A stretch of DNA of 37,939 nt from an uncultured Flavobacteriales bacterium (GTDB lineage: Bacteria > Bacteroidota > Bacteroidia > Flavobacteriales_D > Crocinitomicaceae), in NCBI GenBank assembly GCA_913046365.1, contig CAJWRM010000026.1, positions 1-37,939 of the forward strand, written 5' to 3'. Shown here in pieces: positions 7,679-16,508 of this stretch; position 1 is the first letter of the stretch, and each line of letters opens with the position of its first letter. Under the pieces are notes generated by a model, which was not told the origin of the DNA, did not search any database, and saw nothing but the letters and a program-made list of their open reading frames with translations. The position numbers were made by a program, and so were the translations under genes.

Positions 7679-7714
7679 AGTGTGTCTAACGAAAGTACCT
7701 TATTTTTACAAACA

Positions 7715-9037
7715 ATGAAGGCAAGAACACTAAAGAAAAATAAGGTAAACGTAGTAACATTGGGTTGCTCAAAGAATATTTTTGATTCAGAGGTGATGAT
7801 GGCACAGCTCAAGGCCAATAAATTTGATGTGACTCATGAGGCGCAGCAGGATGATTCAGAAATCGTAATCATCAACACATGTGGTTTTATTGACAATGCC
7901 AAACAAGAATCAATAGATACCATTTTAAGGTATGCAGATGCAAAGAAAGAGGGCGCTGTAGACAGAGTTTACGTTACGGGTTGCCTATCTGAGCGCTACA
8001 AAGAGGATCTGGAATCTGAAATCCCGGAGGTGGATGGATATTTTGGAACGCGAGAGCTTCCTAGATTATTGAAAACACTAAAGGCAGATTACAAGCACGA
8101 GCTTGTTGGAGAAAGACTTTTGACTACGCCTAATCACTTTGCCTATTTTAAAATTGCTGAAGGTTGTGACCGTCCATGTTCTTTTTGTGCGATTCCACTG
8201 ATGCGAGGAAAACATCTCTCAACGCCAATTGAAGCCCTGGTTAAGCAAGCAAAAGGTCTTGCAGCAAATGGAGTAAAGGAATTGATGTTGATTGCCCAAG
8301 ATTTGACCTATTATGGCTTAGATCTTTACAAAAAAAGAGCATTGGCTGATCTATTATTGAAGCTCGTGGAGGTAGAGGGTATTGAATGGATTCGTTTGCA
8401 TTATGCTTTCCCCTCTGGTTTTCCAATGGATGTGCTTGAGGTCATGAGAGATAATCCAAAAATTTGCAATTATTTAGACATGCCTTTGCAACATGGATCT
8501 ACAAGGATGCTTAAAGCAATGCGAAGAGGAATTACCCGTGAAAAAACAGAAAATTTAATTGCTAAAATAAGGGCTACTGTTCCAGGTGTTGCCATACGCA
8601 CAACATTAATTGCCGGTTATCCCGGCGAAACGGATGCTGATTTTGAAGAGATGTATGATTGGGTCCAGCGATCTAAATTTGATCGACTTGGAATATTCAC
8701 GTATTCTCATGAGGAAAACACCCATGCCTATAATTTCGAAGATGACGTTCCTGAATTACTCAAGAAAGAGAGGGCAGATATTATAATGGATTTACAATCT
8801 GGTATCAGCTACGATTTAAATCAAAATCGAGTAGGACAAGAGCTTAAGGTTCTTTTTGATAAGACGGAAGGAGGTTATTTTGTAGGAAGAACGGAATTTG
8901 ATTCTCCTGAGGTAGACAACGAAGTTTTGGTTTCCACAAAAGACCAGTACGTGCGAATGGGAGATTTCACAAAGGTTGTGATTGAAAAAGCAGACCATTA
9001 TGATTTGTATGGAAGTCTGCTACCACTGAATAAGTAG
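7715..9037 (+). CDS. rimO: Ribosomal protein S12 methylthiotransferase
   Basis: 440 residues from the ATG at 7715; an in-frame GTG at 7682 would add 11 residues but MKARTLKKNKVNVVTLGCSKN is the usual Bacteroidota N-terminus. RimO is a radical-SAM enzyme that adds a methylthio group to an aspartate of ribosomal protein S12. N-terminal (UPF0004) cluster cysteines are C18, C56 and C90; the radical-SAM CxxxCxxC is C151, C155, C158; a C-terminal TRAM domain (VGQELKVLFDKTEGGYFVGRTEFDSPEVD) binds the substrate. The gene end overlaps the converging barrel gene by 18 bases. Very secure. Confidence 0.95.
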   Translation: MKARTLKKNKVNVVTLGCSKNIFDSEVMMAQLKANKFDVTHEAQQDDSEIVIINTCGFIDNAKQESIDTILRYADAKKEGAVDRVYVTGCLSERYKEDLESEIPEVDGYFGTRELPRLLKTLKADYKHELVGERLLTTPNHFAYFKIAEGCDRPCSFCAIPLMRGKHLSTPIEALVKQAKGLAANGVKELMLIAQDLTYYGLDLYKKRALADLLLKLVEVEGIEWIRLHYAFPSGFPMDVLEVMRDNPKICNYLDMPLQHGSTRMLKAMRRGITREKTENLIAKIRATVPGVAIRTTLIAGYPGETDADFEEMYDWVQRSKFDRLGIFTYSHEENTHAYNFEDDVPELLKKERADIIMDLQSGISYDLNQNRVGQELKVLFDKTEGGYFVGRTEFDSPEVDNEVLVSTKDQYVRMGDFTKVVIEKADHYDLYGSLLPLNK

Positions 9038-9754
9038 CTTTCTTCTTCCGCAGGAACTGCGCACCAAAAACCCTAATGATATATTAAGCTCTAGACTGAG
9101 TTGGATGTCAAATGCCTTGAATGGACTATCTCTTTTTTCATTATAGTTTTGATAGGGGAATTGAGCATTAACAGCATTATCTGACCTTAAATCTGCGAAA
9201 TCATATAGAATACGTAGGCCAGAAACCAATGTGATTCTTTCATTTCCCAAAATATAGCCTCCGAAACCTATGGCCCCGCGAAAGCTTCTTTCACTGAAAA
9301 ATGAGTTTTCTGGAATAGCACCATTTGCCTCATCTGAATAATATTGATTTTGAATAGAACCAAACTCAGGACCAATTTCGATATAAGATCCTTCTTTTGT
9401 ATGCCTATACATTGGTAGAATTCTAAAACCCGTATAACCAAGAGAGATGTTTTTTGACATGTTCTCTGAATCGGGTAAATCTTTTTGAGAGAAGCTAAAA
9501 TTTCGACTTGAAACACCAATATCAAAAAGAATTGATTCCGTTTCTGTTATGTTGACACCGATTTTTAAAAATGCATTTGAAGAAGCCCGCGGTGCAACAT
9601 CAATTCTTGTATCGTCATATAATTCAAAATCACTGGAGATAGCGGTTCCAATCGATCCGCCTGCTGCAATATCAAACCAAACCTGGCTGAAATATGCATT
9701 GGAAAAACACAAAACCCCGGCAGAAAATGTAACAATTTTAACACTTAGGCACAT
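9020..9754 (-). CDS. Small outer-membrane beta-barrel protein, unknown function
   Basis: 244 residues from the ATG at 9754; a TTG at 9769 would add five residues. An N-terminal signal (CLSVKIVTFSAGVLCFSNAYFSQ) is followed by alternating polar/hydrophobic strands with glycine and aromatic ends (VWFDIAAGGSIGTAI, SYIEIGPEFGSI, GAIGFGGYILG), which suggests an 8-10 strand barrel of the outer-membrane protein type common in Bacteroidota. The last residues contain CGRRKL, odd for a barrel end and lying in the 18-base overlap with rimO. Divergent from the cysteine desulfurase gene. No function recognised. Confidence 0.65.
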   Translation of the reverse strand: MCLSVKIVTFSAGVLCFSNAYFSQVWFDIAAGGSIGTAISSDFELYDDTRIDVAPRASSNAFLKIGVNITETESILFDIGVSSRNFSFSQKDLPDSENMSKNISLGYTGFRILPMYRHTKEGSYIEIGPEFGSIQNQYYSDEANGAIPENSFFSERSFRGAIGFGGYILGNERITLVSGLRILYDFADLRSDNAVNAQFPYQNYNEKRDSPFKAFDIQLSLELNISLGFLVRSSCGRRKLLIQW

Positions 9755-9833
9755 ATCGTGAATGTACAAATATTATTCCGTGTTCATTCATTTCACTTGT
9801 AAATTATGAGGAAGAGATTTACTTTAAATTTAT

Positions 9834-9841
9834 TACCTTCG
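9834..9841 (+). promoter_or_regulatory. Possible -7 element for cysteine desulfurase
   Basis: TACCTTCG differs from the consensus TAnnTTTG at one base and ends 15 bases before the ATG at 9857. Start would leave a very short leader. No clear -33 element. Confidence 0.3.
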
Positions 9842-9856
9842 TGCAAAGTTTTGCAG

Positions 9857-10999
9857 ATGAAGGTATATCTTGATAATGCAGCAACCACACCAGTTGCACC
9901 TGAGGTATTTGAAGCTATGACGCCCATATTAAAGAATGATTTTGGGAATCCTTCAAGTACACATCTTTTTGGTAGAAGTTCTAAGGCGATTATTGAACAG
10001 TCTAGAAGAGGTGTCGCCAAACATCTTCATTGTCAACCTTCTGAAATTGTATTTACTTCAGGCGGAACGGAGGCCGATAATATGGCCATGTTTACGTCTG
10101 TTACTGAACTTGATGTAAAAAGAATTGTCACTTCAAAGATTGAGCATCACGCAGTTGGACATACAGCATGTCATATTCAAGATAAATATGAAGTTGAGCT
10201 TGTTTATGTAGATATTGATAGTGCAGGAAATGTTGACCTCGATCACCTCGCAAGTATTTTAGAAGATACCTCGAAAAAGACCCTGGTCACCTTGATGCAT
10301 GCCAACAATGAATTAGGCACTTTAATGCCCATACAGGAAGTCTCTCGAATTTGCAGAAAGCATGGTGCGTATTTTCATTCTGATACTGTTCAGACGATGG
10401 GGCATTACACTTTCAATCTTCAAGAATTAGACATTGATTTTCTTACCTGCGCAGCACATAAATTTCATGGGCCAAAAGGTATTGGGTTTTTATATATTAA
10501 TAGATCAGTTCATTCGAAAGCATTTATTCATGGTGGCGCTCAAGAACGCGGTTTACGTGGAGGTACAGAAAACCTACATGGTATTGTAGGTTTGGCAAAG
10601 GCAATGGATTTAGCCTATTCTGATTTAGATGCACATCAGGAACATGTTTTTGGCTTAAAAAAGTATATGATGGATACTTTTCAAGAACATTTTCCGGATA
10701 TATCTTTTCATGGGGAGACCTCGTATGAAAAATCGCTATATACTGTTTTAAATGTTTGTTTCCCAGCAACAGATAAGGCGGCTATGTTGCTATTTACGCT
10801 CGATCTGAAAGGAATTGCTGCGAGTGGAGGTAGTGCTTGTTCTTCAGGCTCGTCAACGGGCTCTCATGTTCTGCATGGTATAAATGCCAATCCTAATCGG
10901 CCTAATGTGCGATTTTCTTTTTCTCGTTACAACACTTTAGCCGAAATTGATTATGCCGTAGGTCACGTTGTAGAAATATTCAAAAATAAGATCGTTTAG
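9857..10999 (+). CDS. Cysteine desulfurase, NifS/IscS class
   Basis: 380 residues from the ATG at 9857 (MKVYLDNAATTPV is the canonical start; a longer frame to 9806 is not needed). A PLP enzyme that takes sulfur from cysteine, giving alanine and an enzyme persulfide used for Fe-S clusters or tRNA thiolation. Visible sites: the SGGTEADN cofactor loop at 68-75, D176 in HSDTVQT, PLP lysine K202 in AAHKFHGPKG, and active-site cysteine C328 in ASGGSACSSGS, the class I (IscS/NifS) layout. No iscU or sufE beside it. The glycosyltransferase gene overlaps its stop by one base. Confidence 0.92.
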   Translation: MKVYLDNAATTPVAPEVFEAMTPILKNDFGNPSSTHLFGRSSKAIIEQSRRGVAKHLHCQPSEIVFTSGGTEADNMAMFTSVTELDVKRIVTSKIEHHAVGHTACHIQDKYEVELVYVDIDSAGNVDLDHLASILEDTSKKTLVTLMHANNELGTLMPIQEVSRICRKHGAYFHSDTVQTMGHYTFNLQELDIDFLTCAAHKFHGPKGIGFLYINRSVHSKAFIHGGAQERGLRGGTENLHGIVGLAKAMDLAYSDLDAHQEHVFGLKKYMMDTFQEHFPDISFHGETSYEKSLYTVLNVCFPATDKAAMLLFTLDLKGIAASGGSACSSGSSTGSHVLHGINANPNRPNVRFSFSRYNTLAEIDYAVGHVVEIFKNKIV

Positions 11000-12165
11000 T
11001 GTTGAATAAGGAAAAAAAACTCAACGTTTTAACCCTTTGCTCTTGGTACCCAAATGATAACAATCCAACCCTAGGTAATTTTGTTCAAAAGCATGCGGAT
11101 ACTATAGCCTTGCAGAACAGAGCTGTGGCCCTAGCAATCTTTCCTTCAACAGACGATACTTCAGTGAGATTGGTTCACACCAAACGTAATGAATTAGATG
11201 AGCTCGTGGTTTATTACCCGAAGCAGGAGGGAGGGTTTGTCCTTCTAAGCAAGTTAAAGAACTTTTTATCACATCGTAAGGCTTTTAAATTAGGTTACCT
11301 AAAGGTTCTTGAATTGATGGGGAAGCCTGATGTTGTTCATTTGAATATTGTTTATCCTCTGGGAATATGGGCCCTTTGGTTGAAACGAAGGTATAAAATT
11401 CCTTATGTGATTACTGAGAATTCAAGTGGCTTCCATGTTGGTACTGAACATGCTTATCCAAAACGTATTTTGAGACTATGTCGTATTATATTAAAGCATG
11501 CGTCAGTCTTAATGCCTGTAAGTAAAAACCTTAAAACGAGTCTTCAAAAGCTTTCAGGAAGTGATTCATTTGAAATCATCTGTAACGTAGTGGATGAACA
11601 CCTATTTGAGGCATCTTTTGAAGAGAATGCCTCTAAAAATCGATTTATTCATATTTCAACAGGTGTGGATAGCATCAAAAATTTATCTGGAATGATAAGG
11701 GTAATAAATGGTCTAAGGGTATCTCAACCCAATATTCATCTTGATATTGTTTCTGATGGCGACATAGAATATGCTAAAGAATTACATAAAACGTTAGGCG
11801 GTAATCAAAGTATTGACTTTCACTCTACCAAAACAACCGAAGAAATCGCGCTTATGATTTCATCAAGCGATGCTTTATTGATGTTCAGTAATTATGAAAA
11901 CTTCCCATGTGTAATAGCAGAGTCCATGATGTCAGGTAAGCCAGTAATCTCATCAAATGTTAATGGGATACCGGAGCATGTAAATAAAGAAAATGGTATT
12001 CTAGTTGATCCACGAGACGAAGATGCTCTTGGCGATGCAATCAACGCATTTATCAGTGGAGAAATTAATTTTGATTCTAAGAAAATAAGGGCATATGCAA
12101 TGAATCATTTTAGTTATCGAGAGGTTGGAGAAAAATTCACGCTCATATATCGGTCCATTCTTTAA
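10999..12165 (+). CDS. GT4-family glycosyltransferase
   Basis: 388 residues, GT-B fold. N-terminal domain begins LNVLTLCSWYPNDNNPTLGNFVQKHA, usual for GT4 enzymes that build surface polysaccharide; the C-terminal donor-binding domain has NYENFPCVIAESMMSGKPVI with the E-x7-E type motif and GIPEHV, then a LVDPRDEDAL stretch. It would transfer a sugar from a nucleotide donor to a lipid-linked or polysaccharide acceptor at the inner face of the membrane. Start is GTG at 10999 (TAGTG overlap with the desulfurase stop); TTG at 11002 is the alternative. Its stop abuts that of the converging GtrA-like gene with no base between. Confidence 0.88.
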   Translation: MLNKEKKLNVLTLCSWYPNDNNPTLGNFVQKHADTIALQNRAVALAIFPSTDDTSVRLVHTKRNELDELVVYYPKQEGGFVLLSKLKNFLSHRKAFKLGYLKVLELMGKPDVVHLNIVYPLGIWALWLKRRYKIPYVITENSSGFHVGTEHAYPKRILRLCRIILKHASVLMPVSKNLKTSLQKLSGSDSFEIICNVVDEHLFEASFEENASKNRFIHISTGVDSIKNLSGMIRVINGLRVSQPNIHLDIVSDGDIEYAKELHKTLGGNQSIDFHSTKTTEEIALMISSSDALLMFSNYENFPCVIAESMMSGKPVISSNVNGIPEHVNKENGILVDPRDEDALGDAINAFISGEINFDSKKIRAYAMNHFSYREVGEKFTLIYRSIL

Positions 12166-12636
12166 TCACTTAAAAGTGAAGTTTCTTTGAATAAGGTAGC
12201 TAATCACTACCACAATACAAGTGGAAAGAACATTTGCAAGTGAGGGGAAAAACGCAAATAGCTCTACAAATCCTTTCAGTAATACCCAGTTCGCACTGCT
12301 TGTGATTACAGCACTTAAACCGTATCGAAATAGCTGAATTCTGCCCTTAAGCTCACTATCTGTAAATACCACATATTTCATTAGTAAAAAGCCGATTATG
12401 AATGAAATAATGAAGCATGAAAATGCACTCAGGGTATAGGGTGTGAATACAAAATCTATAAAGTCAATATACCATAGTTTCTTTTCAAAAACATATTGAT
12501 AAAACAAAAAGAAAAGAATCCAGCTAAGAACTAAGTTTCCGGCCCCGCATGCGGCATAGTAATATGTTGTTTTATCAAATATTTTTGAGACAATTGGGTA
12601 GAAGAGGTCCAGAAATTTTCTAATCAGATGACTCAT
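12166..12636 (-). CDS. GtrA-like membrane protein
   Basis: 156 residues with four membrane helices (about 25-50, 65-88, 103-122, 130-150) in the GtrA pattern: YYAACGAGNLVLSWILFFLFY, then SFIIGFLLMKYVVF, RYGLSAVITSSANWVLLKGF, and a closing VVVISYLIQRNFTFK, the typical family ending. GtrA proteins are thought to help move undecaprenyl-linked sugars across the inner membrane for O-antigen or teichoic-acid glycosylation. Its first 17 bases overlap the end of the DUF2797 gene, so it is last in the gldB-gldC transcript. Confidence 0.82.
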   Translation of the reverse strand: MSHLIRKFLDLFYPIVSKIFDKTTYYYAACGAGNLVLSWILFFLFYQYVFEKKLWYIDFIDFVFTPYTLSAFSCFIISFIIGFLLMKYVVFTDSELKGRIQLFRYGLSAVITSSANWVLLKGFVELFAFFPSLANVLSTCIVVVISYLIQRNFTFK

Positions 12637-13426
12637 TTATGTATAGTTCGATTTCAAAGCTTGTATGTCTTCTCACATTAAAGACATTTTCATTGTCAAA
12701 GATAAGGTATTGCCCCTTAATTGCCGTAAGAATACCTTCAATTGATGGTGTTTTTTGGAGATTGATTGAGTTTACTTTTGTTGGGTAATTTTCTGCTGGG
12801 TATGAAAAATTATAAATGGTGTCATCTTCGGTGAAATATTGTTGCAGATCTTTCGGTAGTAATTCGTAGCATAACCACTTTTCCTCTTCAAGGTCAATAC
12901 TTTCATCTGTAATGTTTTTGAGCATGTTACGCCAATTGGTTTTGTCAGAGTAAATTGATTTTAGCGCTACCTCGAGCACTCCAGCTAGGTATCTGTACGG
13001 TGTTATAGCTAATACAATAGCTTCATTTGCGCCTTGGTCAATCCAGCGCGTTGGTATCTGTGTGGCTCTCGTGACACCTACTTTCACCTTGTCCGTTGCT
13101 GCAAGATAAACAGCATGCGGTTGATTGTGGTTTTTTTCTTCATATTCGAGATCCCGGCCAATACCCAAGTGTGCTTGGCAAAGCTCGGGCTTAAGAATAC
13201 AAGGACTAGCCTCTGGGGCACTTATAAAGCAAGGGTAACAAAAGCCTTCTCCAAAACTTTTTTTTGTCTCTTTTCTACATTTTCTACAAATGATTACACC
13301 GTTCCAGCTAATCTTAATTTTCTTATTTATTAAAGAATTAAAATCAATCTTGGACTCATCCGAACCTAGCTCATACGCAATAGGCTCTTGATGCTGAGTA
13401 CGCATTTTAGAAAGTGTTAATTTCAT
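12620..13426 (-). CDS. DUF2797 family protein
   Basis: 268 residues, uncharacterised family. A cysteine-rich block at about 47-85 (CRKCRK, then CYPCF, CILKPELCQAH) can bind zinc. The middle part, VYLAATDKVKVGVTRATQIPTRWIDQGA, has the rough spacing of a GIY-YIG-like fold (Y, then KVGVT, R, W), a resemblance I infer and did not test. The start ATG overlaps the gldC stop (ATGA, 13423-13426), so it is translationally coupled to a gliding gene. No activity known. Confidence 0.8.
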   Translation of the reverse strand: MKLTLSKMRTQHQEPIAYELGSDESKIDFNSLINKKIKISWNGVIICRKCRKETKKSFGEGFCYPCFISAPEASPCILKPELCQAHLGIGRDLEYEEKNHNQPHAVYLAATDKVKVGVTRATQIPTRWIDQGANEAIVLAITPYRYLAGVLEVALKSIYSDKTNWRNMLKNITDESIDLEEEKWLCYELLPKDLQQYFTEDDTIYNFSYPAENYPTKVNSINLQKTPSIEGILTAIKGQYLIFDNENVFNVRRHTSFEIELYINESSD

Positions 13427-13752
13427 TTAGGTAGAATTTCCATTTTTTCTGCAAAATGAATGCAATAATCTCTTAAGTCCTCGCAGATAAGATTTTCCCC
13501 AGTCGCTTTTTCAAATGTATCCGCCATGGATAATAATGATTGATGAAAGAACTGTTTCATCTCTTCAACGGTCATGTCCTTGGTCCATAAATCGACTTTC
13601 ATTGTGTTTTTCTCCAAGGGGTCCCATATCGACAATAGAAATGCTGCAGCATCCTTGTTCTCGACTTTTCCGTCTTCTGCACTCCATTTTATTTCGGTAG
13701 GTAAATTATTTTCATTTAAACCAACGGCGATTTTAATTTCAGATGATTTCAT
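13423..13752 (-). CDS. gldC: Gliding motility protein GldC
   Basis: 109 residues, full length for GldC, with the family start MKSSEIKIAVGLNENNLPTEIKWSAEDG and the WDP...VDLWTKDMTVEEMKQFFHQ core and CIHFAEKMEILPK end. In Flavobacterium johnsoniae, gldC lies next to gldB and its loss reduces gliding; the protein is soluble and of unknown mechanism. It begins 8 bases after gldB and overlaps the DUF2797 gene by 4 bases. Confidence 0.93.
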   Translation of the reverse strand: MKSSEIKIAVGLNENNLPTEIKWSAEDGKVENKDAAAFLLSIWDPLEKNTMKVDLWTKDMTVEEMKQFFHQSLLSMADTFEKATGENLICEDLRDYCIHFAEKMEILPK

Positions 13753-13760
13753 AGTTTTTA

Positions 13761-14786
13761 TTATGGGTTGTATGATTTTAATATTAATTTATAGTCTATA
13801 TCCAATAATTCCTTTAGTGCTATGTTTTGATTTTGGATATAGTTCAGGACTATTTTATACCCTAAAAATTGTCCCATTCGATCTGGACTCTCCTCTGGTA
13901 AACCTATTGTATATGGTCCATTGTTTAAAAGATAGGCTCTGTTTTTTTCATTGCTATCAAACAAAAGGTTTTCATCCATCAAATATTTCCAAAATTTCAC
14001 CTCATTGCTGACGGCCCAATCGTATTGTTCATTAGACCACCTCAATACCTGACTAGCAGGTATATCCTTATTATCCAATCTCAAGCACATTTCAGTGGTA
14101 AGGTGAATTTTTCCCCATCTGATCATTTCTTCGATATGATAACCTTGGGTTTCCTTGAAAAGCTTAGTAGATATCCATGAGGATAGAATGTCTCTATCCA
14201 TAAAGTTTTCTTCCATTCCATTTCTAATCCACTCGGGGAAATCAGATGGATTTAAAGACTCAACGATAAGTGGATGGTTTCCGCCAATATATCGCTCTAA
14301 TCCGACTAATATCGATTCGTTGTAGCATGTGGCATTGTAGTTGAAATTCGAATTTGAAAATACAATTTCTTTAGGGGTTTGAAGGGTGTCGAATTGGTTT
14401 TTTAACCGCGCAAAGCTACCCTTTATTCTTGCCTTATGAGCGCTTAAATCTGAAAAACGTTTGTTTAGTTCGATCTCTGTTTTTGCAATGTATTCCTGTT
14501 TGCTAAACGTGATTAAAGAAGAGGAAAGACTGCTATCAGATTTCAGGTTTGAACCGTAGCAAAATTCAAGCAGGTAAGGGCTTACGGCAGGATAATCATT
14601 AAAGAGTTGTCTTAGGTTAATTCTCTTTTCAATCAGTCCAGTAGGCGTGATACGCTCAAAATTTAATTCAATTTTGGCTTCACTTGAATCTAAAGGATTG
14701 GAGATTGTAAGGGGACTTAAAACAAACCACAATAACATTAAGCCTAAGCAGATTAATACGGAATAAAATATCTTTGATTTCATCAT
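13761..14786 (-). CDS. gldB: Gliding motility protein GldB
   Basis: 341 residues from the ATG at 14786 (another ATG at 14783). An ATG at 14840 would add 18 residues but would place the plus-strand promoter at 14805-14812 inside the gene, and a GAGG purine run lies just before 14786, so the shorter start is preferred. An N-terminal hydrophobic helix (SVLICLGLMLLWFVL) anchors it in the inner membrane; GldB in F. johnsoniae is a predicted lipoprotein, but no clear lipobox is seen here. Family blocks: LLEFCYGS, GLERYIGGNHP, FPEWIRNGMEENFMDRDI, and the closing GLPEESPDRMGQFLGYKIV. gldB is required for gliding in F. johnsoniae. First gene of the gldB-gldC-DUF2797-gtrA unit. Confidence 0.92.
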   Translation of the reverse strand: MMKSKIFYSVLICLGLMLLWFVLSPLTISNPLDSSEAKIELNFERITPTGLIEKRINLRQLFNDYPAVSPYLLEFCYGSNLKSDSSLSSSLITFSKQEYIAKTEIELNKRFSDLSAHKARIKGSFARLKNQFDTLQTPKEIVFSNSNFNYNATCYNESILVGLERYIGGNHPLIVESLNPSDFPEWIRNGMEENFMDRDILSSWISTKLFKETQGYHIEEMIRWGKIHLTTEMCLRLDNKDIPASQVLRWSNEQYDWAVSNEVKFWKYLMDENLLFDSNEKNRAYLLNNGPYTIGLPEESPDRMGQFLGYKIVLNYIQNQNIALKELLDIDYKLILKSYNP

Positions 14787-14804
14787 ATACCTCGCGATAT
14801 TTTT

Positions 14805-14812
14805 TATTTTTG
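14805..14812 (+). promoter_or_regulatory. Bacteroidota -7 element for the barrel-nadE operon
   Basis: TATTTTTG matches TAnnTTTG exactly and lies 40 bases before the ATG at 14853, in the gap between divergent gldB and the barrel gene. On the other strand, 14814-14821 reads TACTTTTA, one base off the consensus, and may serve gldB, so the two promoters would nearly abut. Confidence 0.4.
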
Positions 14813-14852
14813 TTAAAAGTAACCAATACTCATTTATCATACTGTTTCTAAC

Positions 14853-15692
14853 ATGAAAAACATTTTACTTATACTATTTACGGGAGCAATAATGTTTCCA
14901 TTTGTCATTTTTAGTCAATCTACAGCCGACAAAAAGGTTCAGGCTGGATTAACCTTCAATGCGGGGGCTAACTTTTTATCTCCTAGCTCCAATAAAATTG
15001 AAGTGGAAGGGGGCGGATCTGTTTTGAGCATTGGTCTTAATTTGCATTCAGCACTGAAATCTTCGCAGAACCTAGCCATTGCAACCGGTCTTGAATTCGA
15101 TTTCGGAAAGAATTCCTACAAGCCTAATTCCTCTGATGCCTTATCGTATACTTATGTTGACTATTTGCAAGATGACGTGATTTTAACGAATGAGGAAGCG
15201 GCTGATGCAGATACATATGAGACCATGCAACTTGTTTCAAGGAAGGTATCAACAACGAAGTTAACGATTCCTTTGATGTTACTTTTCCGTACCAACTTTA
15301 TAGGAGATTTTAGGTATTTCGGAAAATTCGGTATTCGAAACTCATTCTTGTTGTCTCACAATATTGCAGATGATGGTTTCGCTACGACACTTGGAATTCC
15401 AAATGGTACTGAAGTTTCAACCTCGTTGATGCGCTCTCCCGGTGAGATGTTTATATACAATGGAAGTATTGGCCTAAGCGCTGGTGCTGAATGGAACTTT
15501 GTTGGGTCAACTTGTTTAGTGCTTGAGGCAGGTTATTACTACGGTATTACGCCATTTTTCATAGATAGAAAAGATTCTAATAAAACAATGTACAATATTG
15601 GTACAGAACTTATATTGCCTCCAGCGCGCAATTATTACTCAGCGTCAGCACGTCAAAATCAATTGATCTTTAAACTGTCCATATTGTTTTAA
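14853..15692 (+). CDS. Outer-membrane beta-barrel protein
   Basis: 279 residues with a signal peptide (MKNILLILFTGAIMFPFVIFSQ, cut after FSQ or nearby) followed by amphipathic strands typical of a Bacteroidota outer-membrane barrel (VQAGLTFNAGANFL, SIGLNLHSALKSSQNLAIATGLEFDFG, LTIPLMLLFRTNF, YFGKFGIRNSFLLSHNI, LVLEAGYYYGIT, NQLIFKLSILF). The last strand ends in an aromatic residue (F), the usual barrel terminus. No specific function recognised. First gene of the nadE operon, 12 bases before the nadE start. Confidence 0.75.
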   Translation: MKNILLILFTGAIMFPFVIFSQSTADKKVQAGLTFNAGANFLSPSSNKIEVEGGGSVLSIGLNLHSALKSSQNLAIATGLEFDFGKNSYKPNSSDALSYTYVDYLQDDVILTNEEAADADTYETMQLVSRKVSTTKLTIPLMLLFRTNFIGDFRYFGKFGIRNSFLLSHNIADDGFATTLGIPNGTEVSTSLMRSPGEMFIYNGSIGLSAGAEWNFVGSTCLVLEAGYYYGITPFFIDRKDSNKTMYNIGTELILPPARNYYSASARQNQLIFKLSILF

Positions 15693-15704
15693 ACCCTGTC
15701 TTCA

Positions 15705-16475
15705 TTGGAAAAAGTTAAATCACACATCGTTTCTTGGTTGAAGGCATATTCTGAAAAAAGCAATACAGATGGTTTCGTGGTTGGCGTTTCAGGTGGAATA
15801 GATTCTGCTGTCACATCTATTCTTTGTGCAGAGACAAGTAAAAAAGTTGTGCTTCTGAACATGCCTATCCGTCAGGGTGAAAATGAGTATGCATTGGCTG
15901 AAGCCCATATTGCTAATTTGAAAAATAGATATTCAAATGTTTCAAGCCATGAGTTGAATTTATCTTCTGTTTTCACATCCTTTGAAAGCGCTATGCCTTT
16001 TGATATTGAATCTAATGGTTTGTCATTGGCAAATAGTCGTGCGCGGCTGCGTATGATGACTTTATATGCCGTTGGTCAAGCGAATAATCTCTTGGTTGCG
16101 GGTACAGGAAATAAGGTTGAAGATTTTGGTATCGGATTCTATACAAAATATGGTGATGGAGGCGTAGACCTTAGTCCGATTGCCGACTTAAACAAAACAG
16201 AGGTTTTTGCTTTGGCTCAATCCATAGGTGTTATTGAGGGAATCCAAAATGCAGCGCCGACTGATGGCTTGTGGGGTGATGGTCGTCGAGACGAGGATCA
16301 AATAGGGGCAACCTATTCCGAACTTGAATGGGCCATGGATTTCGACGGAAATGAAGCTAGTTTGGATCAAAGACAAAAGAAGGTTTTATCTATTTATAGA
16401 GGATTTAATTCAGCCAACAGACATAAGATGGAGCCTATTCCTGTTTGTCAAATATCTGAAGATTTGAAACAGTAA
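15705..16475 (+). CDS. nadE: NH3-dependent NAD synthetase
   Basis: 256 residues, last step of NAD synthesis: ATP-dependent amidation of nicotinate adenine dinucleotide. The ATP-binding SGGIDS motif is at 29-34, followed by RARLRMMTLYAVGQ, the GTGNKVEDFGIGFYTKYGDGGVDLSPI block and PTDGLWGDGRRDE, all diagnostic. No glutaminase domain, so ammonia is the direct nitrogen donor. The start is TTG at 15705: the stop TAA at 15690-15692 lies just upstream in the same frame and no ATG or GTG lies between, so the gene must start at a rare codon. In an operon with a barrel gene and WG-repeat and TonB-like genes. Confidence 0.93.
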   Translation: MEKVKSHIVSWLKAYSEKSNTDGFVVGVSGGIDSAVTSILCAETSKKVVLLNMPIRQGENEYALAEAHIANLKNRYSNVSSHELNLSSVFTSFESAMPFDIESNGLSLANSRARLRMMTLYAVGQANNLLVAGTGNKVEDFGIGFYTKYGDGGVDLSPIADLNKTEVFALAQSIGVIEGIQNAAPTDGLWGDGRRDEDQIGATYSELEWAMDFDGNEASLDQRQKKVLSIYRGFNSANRHKMEPIPVCQISEDLKQ

Positions 16476-16508
16476 TTACTTAGGTATAATATTTGATATT
16501 TATTAGTC

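Noticed and set aside
7682..7714. Longer rimO start at GTG 7682
   Set aside because: The added 11 residues do not look like RimO and would leave only 3 bases between divergent starts.
12166..12179. TCACTTAAAAGTGA as terminator at the glycosyltransferase/GtrA junction
   Set aside because: Stem of five or six weak pairs within the GtrA-like coding end and no T run after it.
13574..14011. 145-codon open frame on the plus strand across gldC and gldB
   Set aside because: It is antisense to two recognised gliding genes, has no known domain, and is explained by codon bias of the opposite strand.
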